The position numbers and the translations under genes are program-made. From contig CAVXHJ010000001.1 of the NCBI GenBank assembly GCA_963761435.1, positions 496,001-560,000 of the forward strand: DNA of 64,000 nucleotides, written 5' to 3'. Shown one piece after another: positions 17,110-26,455 of the stretch (position 1 is the first letter of the stretch; each line of letters starts with the position of its first letter). The notes under the pieces were generated by a model. The model saw only the letters and a program-made list of their open reading frames with translations, did not search any database and was not told the DNA's origin. The stretch comes from Roseiarcus sp963761435. GTDB taxonomy: Bacteria; Pseudomonadota; Alphaproteobacteria; Rhizobiales; Beijerinckiaceae.

Positions 17110-17240
17110 TAAGCGGTTGAAAAAGCTCAAAACCGCGAAGAGAATCCAAGAAAATCCAAGCGGTTTTCTTTGCTGGATTTTGGCCGGTCTTGGCTGGGCT
17201 TTGCTGGATTTGGCCAGATTTGGATTCGGCTTGGAGCGCG
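17110..17240 (-). repeat. Dispersed 3'-end repeat, copy A
   Basis: This copy adjoins the stop codon of opgH. Read outward from the gene (minus strand) it starts with CCAAGC, has several CCAGCAAA-type subunits and ends CTTCGCGG...GAGC-TTTTTCAA...GCTTA. The same succession appears after glmU (copy B) and, less well conserved, downstream of phaC (copy C). Stretches such as CCGCGAAGAGAATCCAAG are identical in A and B in opposite genomic orientation. No coding function is seen. Confidence 0.75.
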
Positions 17241-19433
17241 TCAGGCGGCGTCTGGCCGCTCCGCGGCGGTCGGCAGGCGCGCCAGCATCGCGATCAGCGC
17301 GCGGTCGCCCAGCACCGCGACCCGCTCGCGCGGCGTGAGCCAGGCGCGGGCGTCCTCGAGGGTCTGGGCGTCGTTGAGCTTGGCCGCGGCGACGGCGACC
17401 TCGACCTCGACATCGCCCCGCCGGCGCCTCGGCGCCTCGGCGAGGAAGGACTCGTGAACGGCCCTGAGCTCCGGGTCGGCCGCGATCGCCTGGAGCGCGT
17501 CGTCATGATCGTCGCCGGTCAGGACGAGTTCCGCTGCGAGCGTGTTGGCGCGCTCGACGACCGCCGGCGGCGTGGTCTCCTCCGGCGTCCTGAACAGCCC
17601 GATGCGCCGCATCGCCAGCCCTATGCGGAGACTGCCGCTCGCCCAGGAGAGAGGAATGGAGAGGATGAGGCCGGCGATGGTCGGCGACATCCAGACGACG
17701 AGCGAGGGCGAGATGAGCGCCGCCGCGAACAGCGTGATGACGCCGAGCACGGCATGGGCGCGATGACGGCGCGCAATGCTGCGAAAGGGGATCGAACCGT
17801 CGTCGCGCCGCTGCGGGTTCCAGCCGGTGTCCCGTCCCGACAGGATCTGCGCCACCGATCCGGACTGGATCAGCATCATGATTGGGGCGACGGCGGCGGA
17901 CAGGATGATCTCGACCATCGTCGAGGCGACAAGCCCGAGTGCGCCGCCCGAGCCGCGGCGCGCCTTGGGGTCGATGAGCGCGATCGCGAGACCGAGAAAC
18001 TTTGGCGCGAGCAGGATGCCGATGGTCAGTTCGAACAGCTGGAGGGCGCGCTCGTAGTCGAACCGCGGCCAGGCCGGAAACAGGGAGAATTCCCGGGTGA
18101 AATACTCGGGGCGGATATAGTGGGACTGCAGCACCAGCACGATGCCGACCAGCAGCTGGGCCATCCATAGCGGCGAGGCGAGATAGCCCATGATGCCGTG
18201 AGCCAGATGCTGCCGCGTCGGCAGGGTGAAACCCTTGGCGGTGATGAGCCGCGCGTGCTGAAGATTGCCCTGGCACCATCGCCGGTCGCGGGCGGCAAGA
18301 TCGATGAGCGAGGGCGGGCTCTCTTCGTAGGAGCCGCCAAGGTCGGGCAGCATGTAGACGGTGAAGCCCGCCCGCCGCATGAGCGCGGCCTCGATGAAGT
18401 CGTGGCTGAGGATGTGGCCGCCGAAGGGCGGCTTGCCCGGCAGGTCCGGCAAGCCGCAATGATCGGCGAAAGCGCGGGTGCGGATGATCGCGTTGTGGCC
18501 CCAGTAATTGCCGTCGCGCCCCATCCACGCGCTCAAGCCCGCGCCGACGACCGGGCCAGCGATCCGGGCGGCAAACTGTTGCAGGCGCGCAAACATCGTG
18601 TTGCGGTTTATGATGAGAGGCAGGCTCTGCACGACGCCGGCGTCGGGATCCGCCTCCATCGCCGCCGCAAGGCCGACGATCGCCTCGCCGGTCATCAGGC
18701 TGTCGGCGTCGAGGACGACCATATGCGGGTAGTGGCCGCCCCAGTGGGTGACGAAATCGGCGATATTGCCGGCCTTCCGGCCTGAATTCTTGCGCCGACG
18801 ACGATAATAGAGGCGCGCCTGCGGCAGGCGGGCGCGCATCGCGATAAAGGCGCGCTCCTCGGCGATCCAGACGTTGGCGTCAGTGGTGTCGGAGAGCAGG
18901 AAGAAGTCGAACGCCTGAGCCTGGCCAGTGCGCTCCACGTCCTCGAAGATCGCCTGCATCGCCCCGAACACCCGCGAGGGCGCCTCGTTGTAGATCGGCA
19001 TCACGACCGCCGTTCGCTCGCGCAAGCGCGCCGTCGGCGGGCGCCGGCCTCGATGAACCAGAAGCCAGACAAACCCCACGATGGCGGACGTGAGCGAGAG
19101 CGTCACCCAGGAAAATGTGACGACGAACAGCACCACCATCGCCCATTCGAGCGGGGTGACCGGGCCGACCGCAACAACCTTGAACATCTGGTAGGCGCCA
19201 TAGGCGGTCAGGGCGAGGGCGCCGCCGAAGACAAAGAGCCGGGTCAGAATCGGCGCGCGGGCAAGGCCCGGCGCGGCCAATAGGCGGCGATCGCGGGGCG
19301 AGAACCGCTTGAACGACTGCGCCGGCATGGCGAGCGGAGCAAAGCCCGGCATCGAGGAGCCGAGCGAGGCGCCCATCGCGCTCGGCCCCGCGTCCTCGGC
19401 CGCAAGCGTCAGGCTGTCCACCGGTAGAGCCAT
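17241..19433 (-). CDS. opgH: Glucans biosynthesis glucosyltransferase OpgH
   Basis: This 730-residue inner-membrane GT2 enzyme makes the beta-glucan backbone of osmoregulated periplasmic glucans from UDP-glucose. After two N-terminal membrane helices (about 62-128), the catalytic domain has VVMPIYNE (143-150), the SDTTD motif, the metal-binding D242-A-D244, and DRRWCQGNLQH. Several C-terminal helices follow. Its start overlaps the opgG stop by 25 bp, the usual opgGH coupling. The gene runs into repeat copy A. Confidence 0.95.
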   Translation of the reverse strand: MALPVDSLTLAAEDAGPSAMGASLGSSMPGFAPLAMPAQSFKRFSPRDRRLLAAPGLARAPILTRLFVFGGALALTAYGAYQMFKVVAVGPVTPLEWAMVVLFVVTFSWVTLSLTSAIVGFVWLLVHRGRRPPTARLRERTAVVMPIYNEAPSRVFGAMQAIFEDVERTGQAQAFDFFLLSDTTDANVWIAEERAFIAMRARLPQARLYYRRRRKNSGRKAGNIADFVTHWGGHYPHMVVLDADSLMTGEAIVGLAAAMEADPDAGVVQSLPLIINRNTMFARLQQFAARIAGPVVGAGLSAWMGRDGNYWGHNAIIRTRAFADHCGLPDLPGKPPFGGHILSHDFIEAALMRRAGFTVYMLPDLGGSYEESPPSLIDLAARDRRWCQGNLQHARLITAKGFTLPTRQHLAHGIMGYLASPLWMAQLLVGIVLVLQSHYIRPEYFTREFSLFPAWPRFDYERALQLFELTIGILLAPKFLGLAIALIDPKARRGSGGALGLVASTMVEIILSAAVAPIMMLIQSGSVAQILSGRDTGWNPQRRDDGSIPFRSIARRHRAHAVLGVITLFAAALISPSLVVWMSPTIAGLILSIPLSWASGSLRIGLAMRRIGLFRTPEETTPPAVVERANTLAAELVLTGDDHDDALQAIAADPELRAVHESFLAEAPRRRRGDVEVEVAVAAAKLNDAQTLEDARAWLTPRERVAVLGDRALIAMLARLPTAAERPDAA

Positions 19434-20950
19434 GTTTCGCTTGCCGCCTGGTTGTCGACCCTCAAGGTCAGACGCAGCTCGGAATAGGTTTCCGATCCGG
19501 GGTCAAGGTCGAAGACGACGCGCACCGAACGCCTGTCTTTATAGGGAAAAAGCCGGACGGACACGATTTTGCCCGGAGCTGCGTGAATGTCGGCGCTTGC
19601 CGCCGCGGCCTTCGCCGGGTCGGCGAACAGGTCGCCGGCCATTTCGACCGCGAACCGTTGCCGGTTTCCGACCTTGCCGCGGCGCGACGATACGCAGGAT
19701 GCGAGCGGCGGCCTCGAAGGCGGCGACCAGCACCAGAACTGCCGGTAGGCGATCTTCTGGGTCGTCGCCGCGGCCATTCCGGCCTTGGGACGCCACTGCG
19801 CAATGACGTTCTCGTTGGTCTCCGCCGCGGCGGGGATCTCGAGGAGACGGAGGTCGCCTTCGCCCCAATCGCCGATCGGCTCGATCCACAGCGAAGGCTT
19901 GAGCTCCCAATGCGTGTCATCGTCGTAGAAGGCGTCGAAGGAGCGGCTGCGCTGCAGAAGTCCAAAGCCGCGCGGATTGAGGTCGGAGAATGCCGAGATT
20001 TGCAGGATCTCGCGGTTGGAGACCGGCCGCCACAGCCATTCGCCGCTTCCCGTCAGGATCTGCAGCCCCGTCGTTTCATAGACGGCGGCGCGGACGTCGT
20101 CCGTGAGTTGATGGTCGAGCGGGCTGAAAAGATAGGCCGCGGCCATGGCTCCAAATCCCAGTTTGTCAACCGCCACCCTGGCGATCAGTGTCGTCTCGGT
20201 GTCGATGATGGTGGCTTCGAGCGGGCGCAGCGTGAATCGAAAGGCGCCTGTGACACTCGCCGAATCGAGCAGCGCATGAATGGTCAGGGTGTTGGTCGCG
20301 GGATTGGGTTTCTCGACCCAGAACTCGCGAAACAAAGGGAATTCCTCGCTGGGTTCGTCACCGGTGCGAATTGCGAGCCCGCGCGCGGTGACGCCGAAAG
20401 GCTGACCGTGCGCCCGCGCGCGATAGAAGTTCGCGCCCTGGAAGATCGCCACATCCTCGAACCCCTGATCTGACCCCTTGAGAATTCGTAGGCCAGAAAA
20501 GCCGAGATCGCCAAGAACAGTCGGCGGCTGCAGCTGGCCGAAGTCGAATTCGGCGGCGTCGTAGATCACCTTTTGCGCTAGCCCGTTCTCGACGATGTTG
20601 ATCTCGATCGGGGTTGTGTAGACGAAGCCCCGATGCAGGGGTTCAAGCGCGAAGCCTAGCTTCTCGTCGCTCCAGATCGAATTGCCGTGGGCGCGGCGAA
20701 TCGACGCGTACTGCTCGAATGTGAGGCCGGAAAATGCGCTTGGCAGCGGCGCCTCTGGCTCCTTGAAAGGCTTCGAGGCCAGTTCGACCGCCATCTTCAC
20801 CACGGTGTCTGCAGAGAACGGAACGGGCTGACCCAGCGGCTCGGACGCGACGGGCTGCGAGCCGATCGAGGCGAGCGAAGCCGCGACGGCTCCGCTCACC
20901 GTCATCTGCAAGAATTCGCGACGTTGCCTGTCCGCCATCCTATTCTTCAT
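19409..20950 (-). CDS. opgG: Glucan biosynthesis protein G
   Basis: This 513-residue periplasmic protein is needed for synthesis and branching of osmoregulated periplasmic glucans. The N-terminus has a twin-arginine-type signal (DRQRREFLQMTVSGAVAAS). The mature region has the MdoG hallmarks FSGLTFEQYASIRR, GFVYTTPIEIN, ANFYRARAHGQPFG and SEEFPLFREFW, ending in the Ig-like C-terminal domain. The reading frame stays open upstream to 21511, but ATG 20950 or 20938 places the signal correctly. It is divergent from glmU. Confidence 0.93.
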   Translation of the reverse strand: MKNRMADRQRREFLQMTVSGAVAASLASIGSQPVASEPLGQPVPFSADTVVKMAVELASKPFKEPEAPLPSAFSGLTFEQYASIRRAHGNSIWSDEKLGFALEPLHRGFVYTTPIEINIVENGLAQKVIYDAAEFDFGQLQPPTVLGDLGFSGLRILKGSDQGFEDVAIFQGANFYRARAHGQPFGVTARGLAIRTGDEPSEEFPLFREFWVEKPNPATNTLTIHALLDSASVTGAFRFTLRPLEATIIDTETTLIARVAVDKLGFGAMAAAYLFSPLDHQLTDDVRAAVYETTGLQILTGSGEWLWRPVSNREILQISAFSDLNPRGFGLLQRSRSFDAFYDDDTHWELKPSLWIEPIGDWGEGDLRLLEIPAAAETNENVIAQWRPKAGMAAATTQKIAYRQFWCWSPPSRPPLASCVSSRRGKVGNRQRFAVEMAGDLFADPAKAAAASADIHAAPGKIVSVRLFPYKDRRSVRVVFDLDPGSETYSELRLTLRVDNQAASETWLYRWTA

Positions 20951-21275
20951 TCGTTCGCCGCCGTACCGAGTGATCGGCTCGACACGGCGTCGCTCCCAGC
21001 CCAAATGAAAAATCAGCCCCAGAGGGGGAGAACAACGCGTCGCAAGCCCGGCGCGTTCCGCCCTTGGCGGGTTCGTTGTATATCGTTTTTTGCGGCGCAG
21101 CGAGACGCATTTTGCCTCAACGGAGGAACGGCGGCGATAGTGCGCCGCGTTGTGGCTGGAAACCGCGGCCGCCCGCGGCGATATTGCGCGAGCCCGGCTG
21201 ATCCCGCGAGCGATTCGGCGCCTCCGAGCCACGCCTCGCCGACCACGCCTTGATGAGAGAGAGAGCAAACGATTC
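20951..21275. other. Divergent promoter region opgG/glmU
   Basis: These 325 bp lie between divergent genes and should carry both promoters. A T-rich patch near 21077-21095 (TATATCGTTTTTTGCGG) is the most promoter-like segment. No gene or palindromic operator was recognised. Confidence 0.5.
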
Positions 21276-22622
21276 ATGACCGCCAGCGCCCGCCGCTCTC
21301 TGACCATCGTGCTTGCCGCTGGCGAGGGCGTGCGCATGCGCTCCGCCCGGCCCAAGGTCCTGCACGAGCTCGCCGGCCGCTCGATGCTGGCGCACACGCT
21401 CTCGTCTGCGGTCGGGGGCGCGGCGGGGGACGTGGCCGTCGTCGTCGGGCCGGGTCGCGACGACGTCGTGGCCGAAGCGCTGAAGGCCGCGCCCGGGGCG
21501 AAAATCTTCATTCAGCCCGCGCGGAAGGGGACTGCCGACGCTGTTCTGGCGGCGCGGAGCGAGATCGCGCGGGGCTATGACGATGTTCTCGTCCTCTATG
21601 CCGATATCCCGCTCATCACGCCCGCCACGCTCGCGGCGCTGCTCGCCGAGCTGGCCCAGGGCGCGGATGTGGCGGCGCTCGGGTTTGAGGCCGCCGATCC
21701 GACTGGCTACGGCAGACTGATCGAGCGCGACGGACGAATTACGGCGATCCGCGAGCACAAGGACGCAAACCCCGAAGAAAGGGCTTCGCGCCTGTGCAAC
21801 GCCGGCCCAATCGCCTTCAGCGGAGCCGAAGCGCTGAACCTCCTGGACGCGGTCAAGCCCAACAACGCCCAGAACGAGTATTACCTCACCGACATCGTGG
21901 AGATCGCCAGCGCGCGGGGCCTCGTCGCCCGCGCCTTGATCGCCGACGGGAAGGAGGTGATAGGCGTCAACGACCGGGCGCAGCTTGCCGCCGCGGAGGC
22001 CGCGCTGCAAGACCGGCTGCGCCGAAGGGCCATGGTTGAGGGCGCGACGCTCGTGGCCCCCGAAACGGTATTCCTGGCGTTCGACGCGAAAATAGGACGC
22101 GACGTCCTCATCGAGCCCCATGTCGTGATCGGCCGGGGGGTCACGATCGCGGACGGAGCGGTGATCCGCGCCTTCTCGCATCTCGAGGGCGCGCGGGTGG
22201 CGGGAGGCGCCTCCGTTGGCCCATTCGCCCGGCTGCGGCCCGGCGCGGACATCGCCGGGAACGCCAGAATCGGCAACTTCGTCGAGATCAAAGCCGCGAC
22301 GGTCGAGGAGGGCGCCAAGATCAACCATCTCACCTATATCGGGGACGCCCGCGTCGGGGCGAACGCGAACATCGGCGCCGGAACCATCACCTGCAACTAC
22401 GATGGCTTCGCCAAGCACAGGACCGACATCGGCGCGGGCGCGTTCATCGGTTCGAACTCGGCCCTCGTGGCGCCGGTGACGATCGGCGCGGGCGCCTATA
22501 TCGGCTCGGGCTCGGTCATCACCAAATCGGTCGAGCCGGACGCGCTGGCGGTGGCGCGCGGCCGGCAGAAGGCGAAGGCGGGCTGGGCGAAGGCGTTCCG
22601 GCAGAGGCATGAGAAGGGGTAG
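21276..22622 (+). CDS. glmU: Bifunctional UDP-GlcNAc pyrophosphorylase / GlcN-1-P acetyltransferase
   Basis: This 448-residue enzyme makes UDP-N-acetylglucosamine for peptidoglycan and lipid A. The N-terminal nucleotidyltransferase has LTIVLAAGEGVRMRSARPK and YADIPLI. The C-terminal left-handed beta-helix has repeated hexapeptides, with INHLTYIGDARVG, GAGTITCNYDGFAKHRT and GSNSALVAPVTIG at the acetyltransferase site. ATG 21276 (MTASARRS) fits the family; the frame is open upstream but not conserved. GlmS, the preceding pathway enzyme, is encoded about 18 kb away in this window. Confidence 0.96.
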   Translation: MTASARRSLTIVLAAGEGVRMRSARPKVLHELAGRSMLAHTLSSAVGGAAGDVAVVVGPGRDDVVAEALKAAPGAKIFIQPARKGTADAVLAARSEIARGYDDVLVLYADIPLITPATLAALLAELAQGADVAALGFEAADPTGYGRLIERDGRITAIREHKDANPEERASRLCNAGPIAFSGAEALNLLDAVKPNNAQNEYYLTDIVEIASARGLVARALIADGKEVIGVNDRAQLAAAEAALQDRLRRRAMVEGATLVAPETVFLAFDAKIGRDVLIEPHVVIGRGVTIADGAVIRAFSHLEGARVAGGASVGPFARLRPGADIAGNARIGNFVEIKAATVEEGAKINHLTYIGDARVGANANIGAGTITCNYDGFAKHRTDIGAGAFIGSNSALVAPVTIGAGAYIGSGSVITKSVEPDALAVARGRQKAKAGWAKAFRQRHEKG

Positions 22623-22657
22623 GGCGCGGCCTGGCGGCGCCTTGCGGAGGCCGCCGC

Positions 22658-22785
22658 CATCCAAGCCAAATCCAAATCCAGCAAAATCCAGCAAAATCCA
22701 GCCAAGACTGACCAAAAACGATCAAAGGAAAAGGCTTTGATTTCCTTGGATTCTCTTCGCGGAAATGAGCCTTTTCAATAGCTTA
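22658..22785 (+). repeat. Dispersed 3'-end repeat, copy B
   Basis: It begins about 35 bp after the glmU stop. It contains three tandem CCAGCAAAAT/CCAGCCAAG subunits, then ATCAAAGGAAAA, GGATTCTCTTCGCGG and TGAGCCTTTTCAATAGCTTA. It matches copy A in inverted genomic orientation, but in the same orientation relative to the upstream gene. Copies A and B therefore bracket opgH-opgG-glmU as an inverted pair. Confidence 0.75.
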
Positions 22786-23241
22786 TGCGGACCCCCCTGG
22801 CAGTTTTTCTTATGCAGCGCCCAAGGGTGGCGGAACCAACCTCAGATGACGGACGTGGAATGCCTTTTGACGGCCTTTCGCCGGGCAATTCGAACCTTCG
22901 CTGACAGGGACAATCGATCGTTGGATCATGACAATCTGCACCATAGCATGGCCTTCTATTTTTCGGAAGAATTTGTCGAGAAGAATTGAAGAACCGAATT
23001 CACACGATGAAATGGCGCGGATCGCCCCCACGGCGCTGGCCGTCGAGCCGCCTGGCGGCTAAAGGCGGTTGGTTCATTCGACGCGAATGAATAACAGAGG
23101 CAGTTCGATTAAAAGTTTTAGAAGTGTGCGCGCCATCATGGCGGACTGGCGACTGCGGCCATCATGTCGCTGTGGTAGCGTGCGCACGGGCCTGAGGCTA
23201 GCGCGAGGCGCCGACCTCCGAACACGGGTCGGCATGGGAAT
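22786..23241. other. Intergenic region before the large cyclase gene
   Basis: These 456 bp are less GC-rich than the flanks. A 74-codon ORF spans 22765-22989 but overlaps the repeat and matches nothing recognised, so it is not called. The promoter of the cyclase/ATPase gene should lie in the right part. No clear motif is seen. Confidence 0.4.
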
Positions 23242-26200
23242 GTGCGAGTGAGCGACCATTTGGGTACATCGTCAACATCTGCCGCGCCTTCGGGCGAGCG
23301 GCGCCAGGTGACCGCGCTGTTCGCAGACATGGTTGGCTTCACCGCGATTTCCGAACGTCTCGGAGAAGAGGGAACCTACGCGCTGATCCAGTCGGTATTC
23401 GAAGCGATGGCTGGCGCGGTCAGGGAGCAAAGCGGCTCAGTCCAGGACTTCGCCGGCGACGGAATCATGGCGATGTTCGGCGTCCCCGACGCGCTGGAGA
23501 ATGGGCCGCTCCTTGCGTGCCGCGCGGCGCTGTTGATCCACGAGCGGCTTGCCGCGATCGCCCCCACGCTGATCGCCAAATACGGCGTGCGGCCGGCAGT
23601 GCGGATCGCGATCAATTCGGGACCCGTCGTAGTCACCAGGCTTTTCGGGACCGCCGCCGCTCCGACCGCGTTGGGCGACATGGTCAACCTCGCCTCCAGG
23701 CTGCAAGCGCTCGCGGAACCCAACTCCGTGCTTCTGAGCGAAGCCACTTTCAGCCTTGTCGAAGGGTTTGTGGAGGCGACCTTCGCCGGCTCTCACATGG
23801 TCAAGGGAAAAGCCGAGCCGCAGAAGGTTTGGCGCCTCGACTCGATTCGGCAGGGCGCGACGAGGTTCGATGTTTCCGTGAGGCACGGACTGACCGCCTA
23901 TGTCGGGCGAGAGCGCGAACTGGACATCCTGCAGCGTGGGTTCGCTTCCGCCCGGGGGGGTATCCGGGCGATCGATATCGTGGCCGAGCCGGGAATGGGC
24001 AAGTCGCGGTTGCTCTATGAATTCCGCCGCCGGGCCGCCGCGAACAATGCGGTCATCATCTCCGGAAACTGCTCGCCCGCGGGGCGGCACGCCTCATTTC
24101 TCCCCTTCATCGAAGTTGTGCGGGACTCGTTCCGGGTCAAGGCGGGAGAGGCCGAATCCGTGGTCACGGAGAAGCTCGAGACCGGGCTCGGAACGATCGA
24201 GTTGAACAGCGCGGAGAACCTCGGCCTGCTGCTCAATCTTCTCGGCCTGCCGCCGCCCGCCGGAGCGCTCGCGCGGCTTGACGGCGTGCTCATTGGCCTG
24301 CGCACCCGCGGCCTCCTGTTGCGGATGCTGGAAGCGCTCTGCCGCCGCTCGCAGGTAGCGCTTCTGATCGAGGATCTCCATTGGATCGACAGCGCGTCGC
24401 AGGAATTGCTCGGCGAGATCGTCGAGAAGGCCGCGGAACTGCACTTGCTCGTCGTCCACACCCGCCGGCCGGAATACGAACTGGCATGGCTCGGCAAGAC
24501 CGGGGTCGAGACCTTGACCCTGGACCGCCTTCCGGCGGCGGATGTGCGGCGCCTCATTCAGGAGAGACTTGGGCTCGGCGCCTTGCCTGAGGGCCTGGCC
24601 CAGCACGTCACGGAGCGAGCCGACGGCAACGCCCTGTTTGCCGAGGAGATCCTGAGCTTCCTCAGTCAGCGCGGCGCATTGCGCGCGGATGGCGCGAGCG
24701 TGGACTTCGACGCAGGCGCCGTCGCGGCGACCCTTCCCGCGAGCTTGCAGGGTCTTCTGTCGGCGCGCGTCGATCGGCTGGCGCCGCGGGACCGCACGCT
24801 TCTGCAAGCCGCCGCGGCGATCGGCAGGCAATTCGACCCGACGCTGCTCGCAGCGGTCGCGGACGATGGGGCCGAGGTCGAAGCGCGGCTCGCGACAATG
24901 ACGGCTCTCGACCTCGTCTACCCAAGGTCTGACAGCTATTCGTTCAAACATGCGCTCGTCCGGGACACTGTCTATCAGGGGCTGCTCACGGGCCCGCGAT
25001 CGGCGCTGCATCTGAAAATCGCCGAGGAAATCGAGCGGCGCAGCAGCAACCGTTTGACCGAAGTGGCCGACGTGCTCGCGTACCACTACAGCCGGACGGA
25101 TCGCGCCGACAAGGCGTTCGCCTATCTCTCGCTCGCAGGCGCAAAGAGCCTCGGGGTCTATTCGCTCGATGAGGCGGACCAGTATTTCGCGGCCGCCACG
25201 GCGCTGATCGACAAAAAGCCGGAGTGCGCTTCGGACGCCGAGCTCGCCGAGATGCTCGCCAACTATGCGCTCTGCTCCAACATCTCGCTGAAACTCAAGC
25301 AGATCATCGACGTCGCCACGCGCTTCCGGCCGAGGCTCGAGCGGCTGGGCGACAGCAAACAGCGCAGTCTGATCCAATACCACTACGTTCAGACGCTCCT
25401 TTGGTCGTCGCGATTCAAGCAGGCGGAAGAGGCGCAGCGCGAGCTGATTGCGATGACGAACAGGCTCGGAGACGCAAGGTCGAGGGCCTATGCCCTCGTC
25501 ACGGAGATCCTGGTCTCGACCCATGTTGCGCCAAAGCCCGTCGCCGCCGTCAGGGCCGAGAGTCGCGAGGCCCTCGCCATCGCCGAGAGCGCCGAGGACG
25601 CCTATCTTCATCATAACGTTCTGGCGGCCGCCGGCTGGGATGAACTGAATCGGGGGCTGATCAACGAGGCCGTCGCGGCGGCCGACGAGATGTTGACCGC
25701 CGGCCGCCGAATGAGCGACCCAAGGTCCATGGGTTATGCGCTCGCGTTGAAGGCGCTGATCGCGCTGATCCGCGACGATTATCCCGCGACCCTTGAGTTC
25801 GCGGAAGAAGCCATCGGCATTTCACGGGTTCCCTTCGACCGGGAGACCGCCAACAGCGCGAGGAGCGCCGCCCTTGTTCTCTTGAGGCGGCCGGAGGCGA
25901 TGGACTCGGTGCGGGCGTTCATGGACAAATGCGCGCAAAACGGCTGGGGGCTCCTCTATAGCGGCCTCGACGATCTCTGGGGGGTGGCGCTCATTCTGAG
26001 CGGCGAGGTTGGCGACGGCCTCCGCTATATGAAGGAGGCGATCCTCAGGCGCGAGAGCGAAGGCTATCACGGCTCCGCCAACTGGACGCGGATGTTCCTG
26101 TGCGAGATCTATCTCCAGCTCCTCTCCGGCGGCGGGAAGGCGTCGGCGCGGGTGCTGATGAAAAACTTCATGACGCTCGTGAAGGTCAGATTGACCGCGC

Positions 26201-26430
26201 CGGGGCAGATCGTCGAGCTCGTCGAGAAGGTGAGGTCGAGCCCGCAATACGACCCGAACGGCATTTTCATCGCGCGCTGCGAGATGATCCTGGGACGGCT
26301 TTGCAAGGTGAGGAAAGAGCGGGCGAAGGCGATCGAGCATCTGACCGAGGCGAAGCGAATCACGTCGCAGTTCGGCGAGTCCCCGATCCTCGCGCGCATC
26401 GAGGCCGCGCTCTCCGATTTGGCCGCCTGA
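23242..26430 (+). CDS. Adenylate/guanylate cyclase with AAA-type ATPase and TPR region
   Basis: This 1062-residue cytosolic protein joins three parts. Residues 20-200 form a class III cyclase domain with LFADMVGFT (D29) and FAGDGIMAMFG (D73). Residues 220-500 form an STAND-like ATPase with Walker A around EPGMGKSR (249-256) and a Walker B segment VALLIEDLHWID. The C-terminal half is helical TPR repeats. This layout is common in rhizobial signalling cyclases, whose input signals are mostly unknown. The start is GTG 23242; GTG 23248 is an alternative. It is monocistronic here. Confidence 0.87.
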   Translation: MRVSDHLGTSSTSAAPSGERRQVTALFADMVGFTAISERLGEEGTYALIQSVFEAMAGAVREQSGSVQDFAGDGIMAMFGVPDALENGPLLACRAALLIHERLAAIAPTLIAKYGVRPAVRIAINSGPVVVTRLFGTAAAPTALGDMVNLASRLQALAEPNSVLLSEATFSLVEGFVEATFAGSHMVKGKAEPQKVWRLDSIRQGATRFDVSVRHGLTAYVGRERELDILQRGFASARGGIRAIDIVAEPGMGKSRLLYEFRRRAAANNAVIISGNCSPAGRHASFLPFIEVVRDSFRVKAGEAESVVTEKLETGLGTIELNSAENLGLLLNLLGLPPPAGALARLDGVLIGLRTRGLLLRMLEALCRRSQVALLIEDLHWIDSASQELLGEIVEKAAELHLLVVHTRRPEYELAWLGKTGVETLTLDRLPAADVRRLIQERLGLGALPEGLAQHVTERADGNALFAEEILSFLSQRGALRADGASVDFDAGAVAATLPASLQGLLSARVDRLAPRDRTLLQAAAAIGRQFDPTLLAAVADDGAEVEARLATMTALDLVYPRSDSYSFKHALVRDTVYQGLLTGPRSALHLKIAEEIERRSSNRLTEVADVLAYHYSRTDRADKAFAYLSLAGAKSLGVYSLDEADQYFAAATALIDKKPECASDAELAEMLANYALCSNISLKLKQIIDVATRFRPRLERLGDSKQRSLIQYHYVQTLLWSSRFKQAEEAQRELIAMTNRLGDARSRAYALVTEILVSTHVAPKPVAAVRAESREALAIAESAEDAYLHHNVLAAAGWDELNRGLINEAVAAADEMLTAGRRMSDPRSMGYALALKALIALIRDDYPATLEFAEEAIGISRVPFDRETANSARSAALVLLRRPEAMDSVRAFMDKCAQNGWGLLYSGLDDLWGVALILSGEVGDGLRYMKEAILRRESEGYHGSANWTRMFLCEIYLQLLSGGGKASARVLMKNFMTLVKVRLTAPGQIVELVEKVRSSPQYDPNGIFIARCEMILGRLCKVRKERAKAIEHLTEAKRITSQFGESPILARIEAALSDLAA

Positions 26431-26455
26431 CCTCCGTCGGCGAGCCCTCCGCGCC

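Noticed and set aside
22765..22989. 74-codon ORF after glmU
   Set aside because: It starts inside repeat copy B, has no recognised family and no convincing ribosome site.
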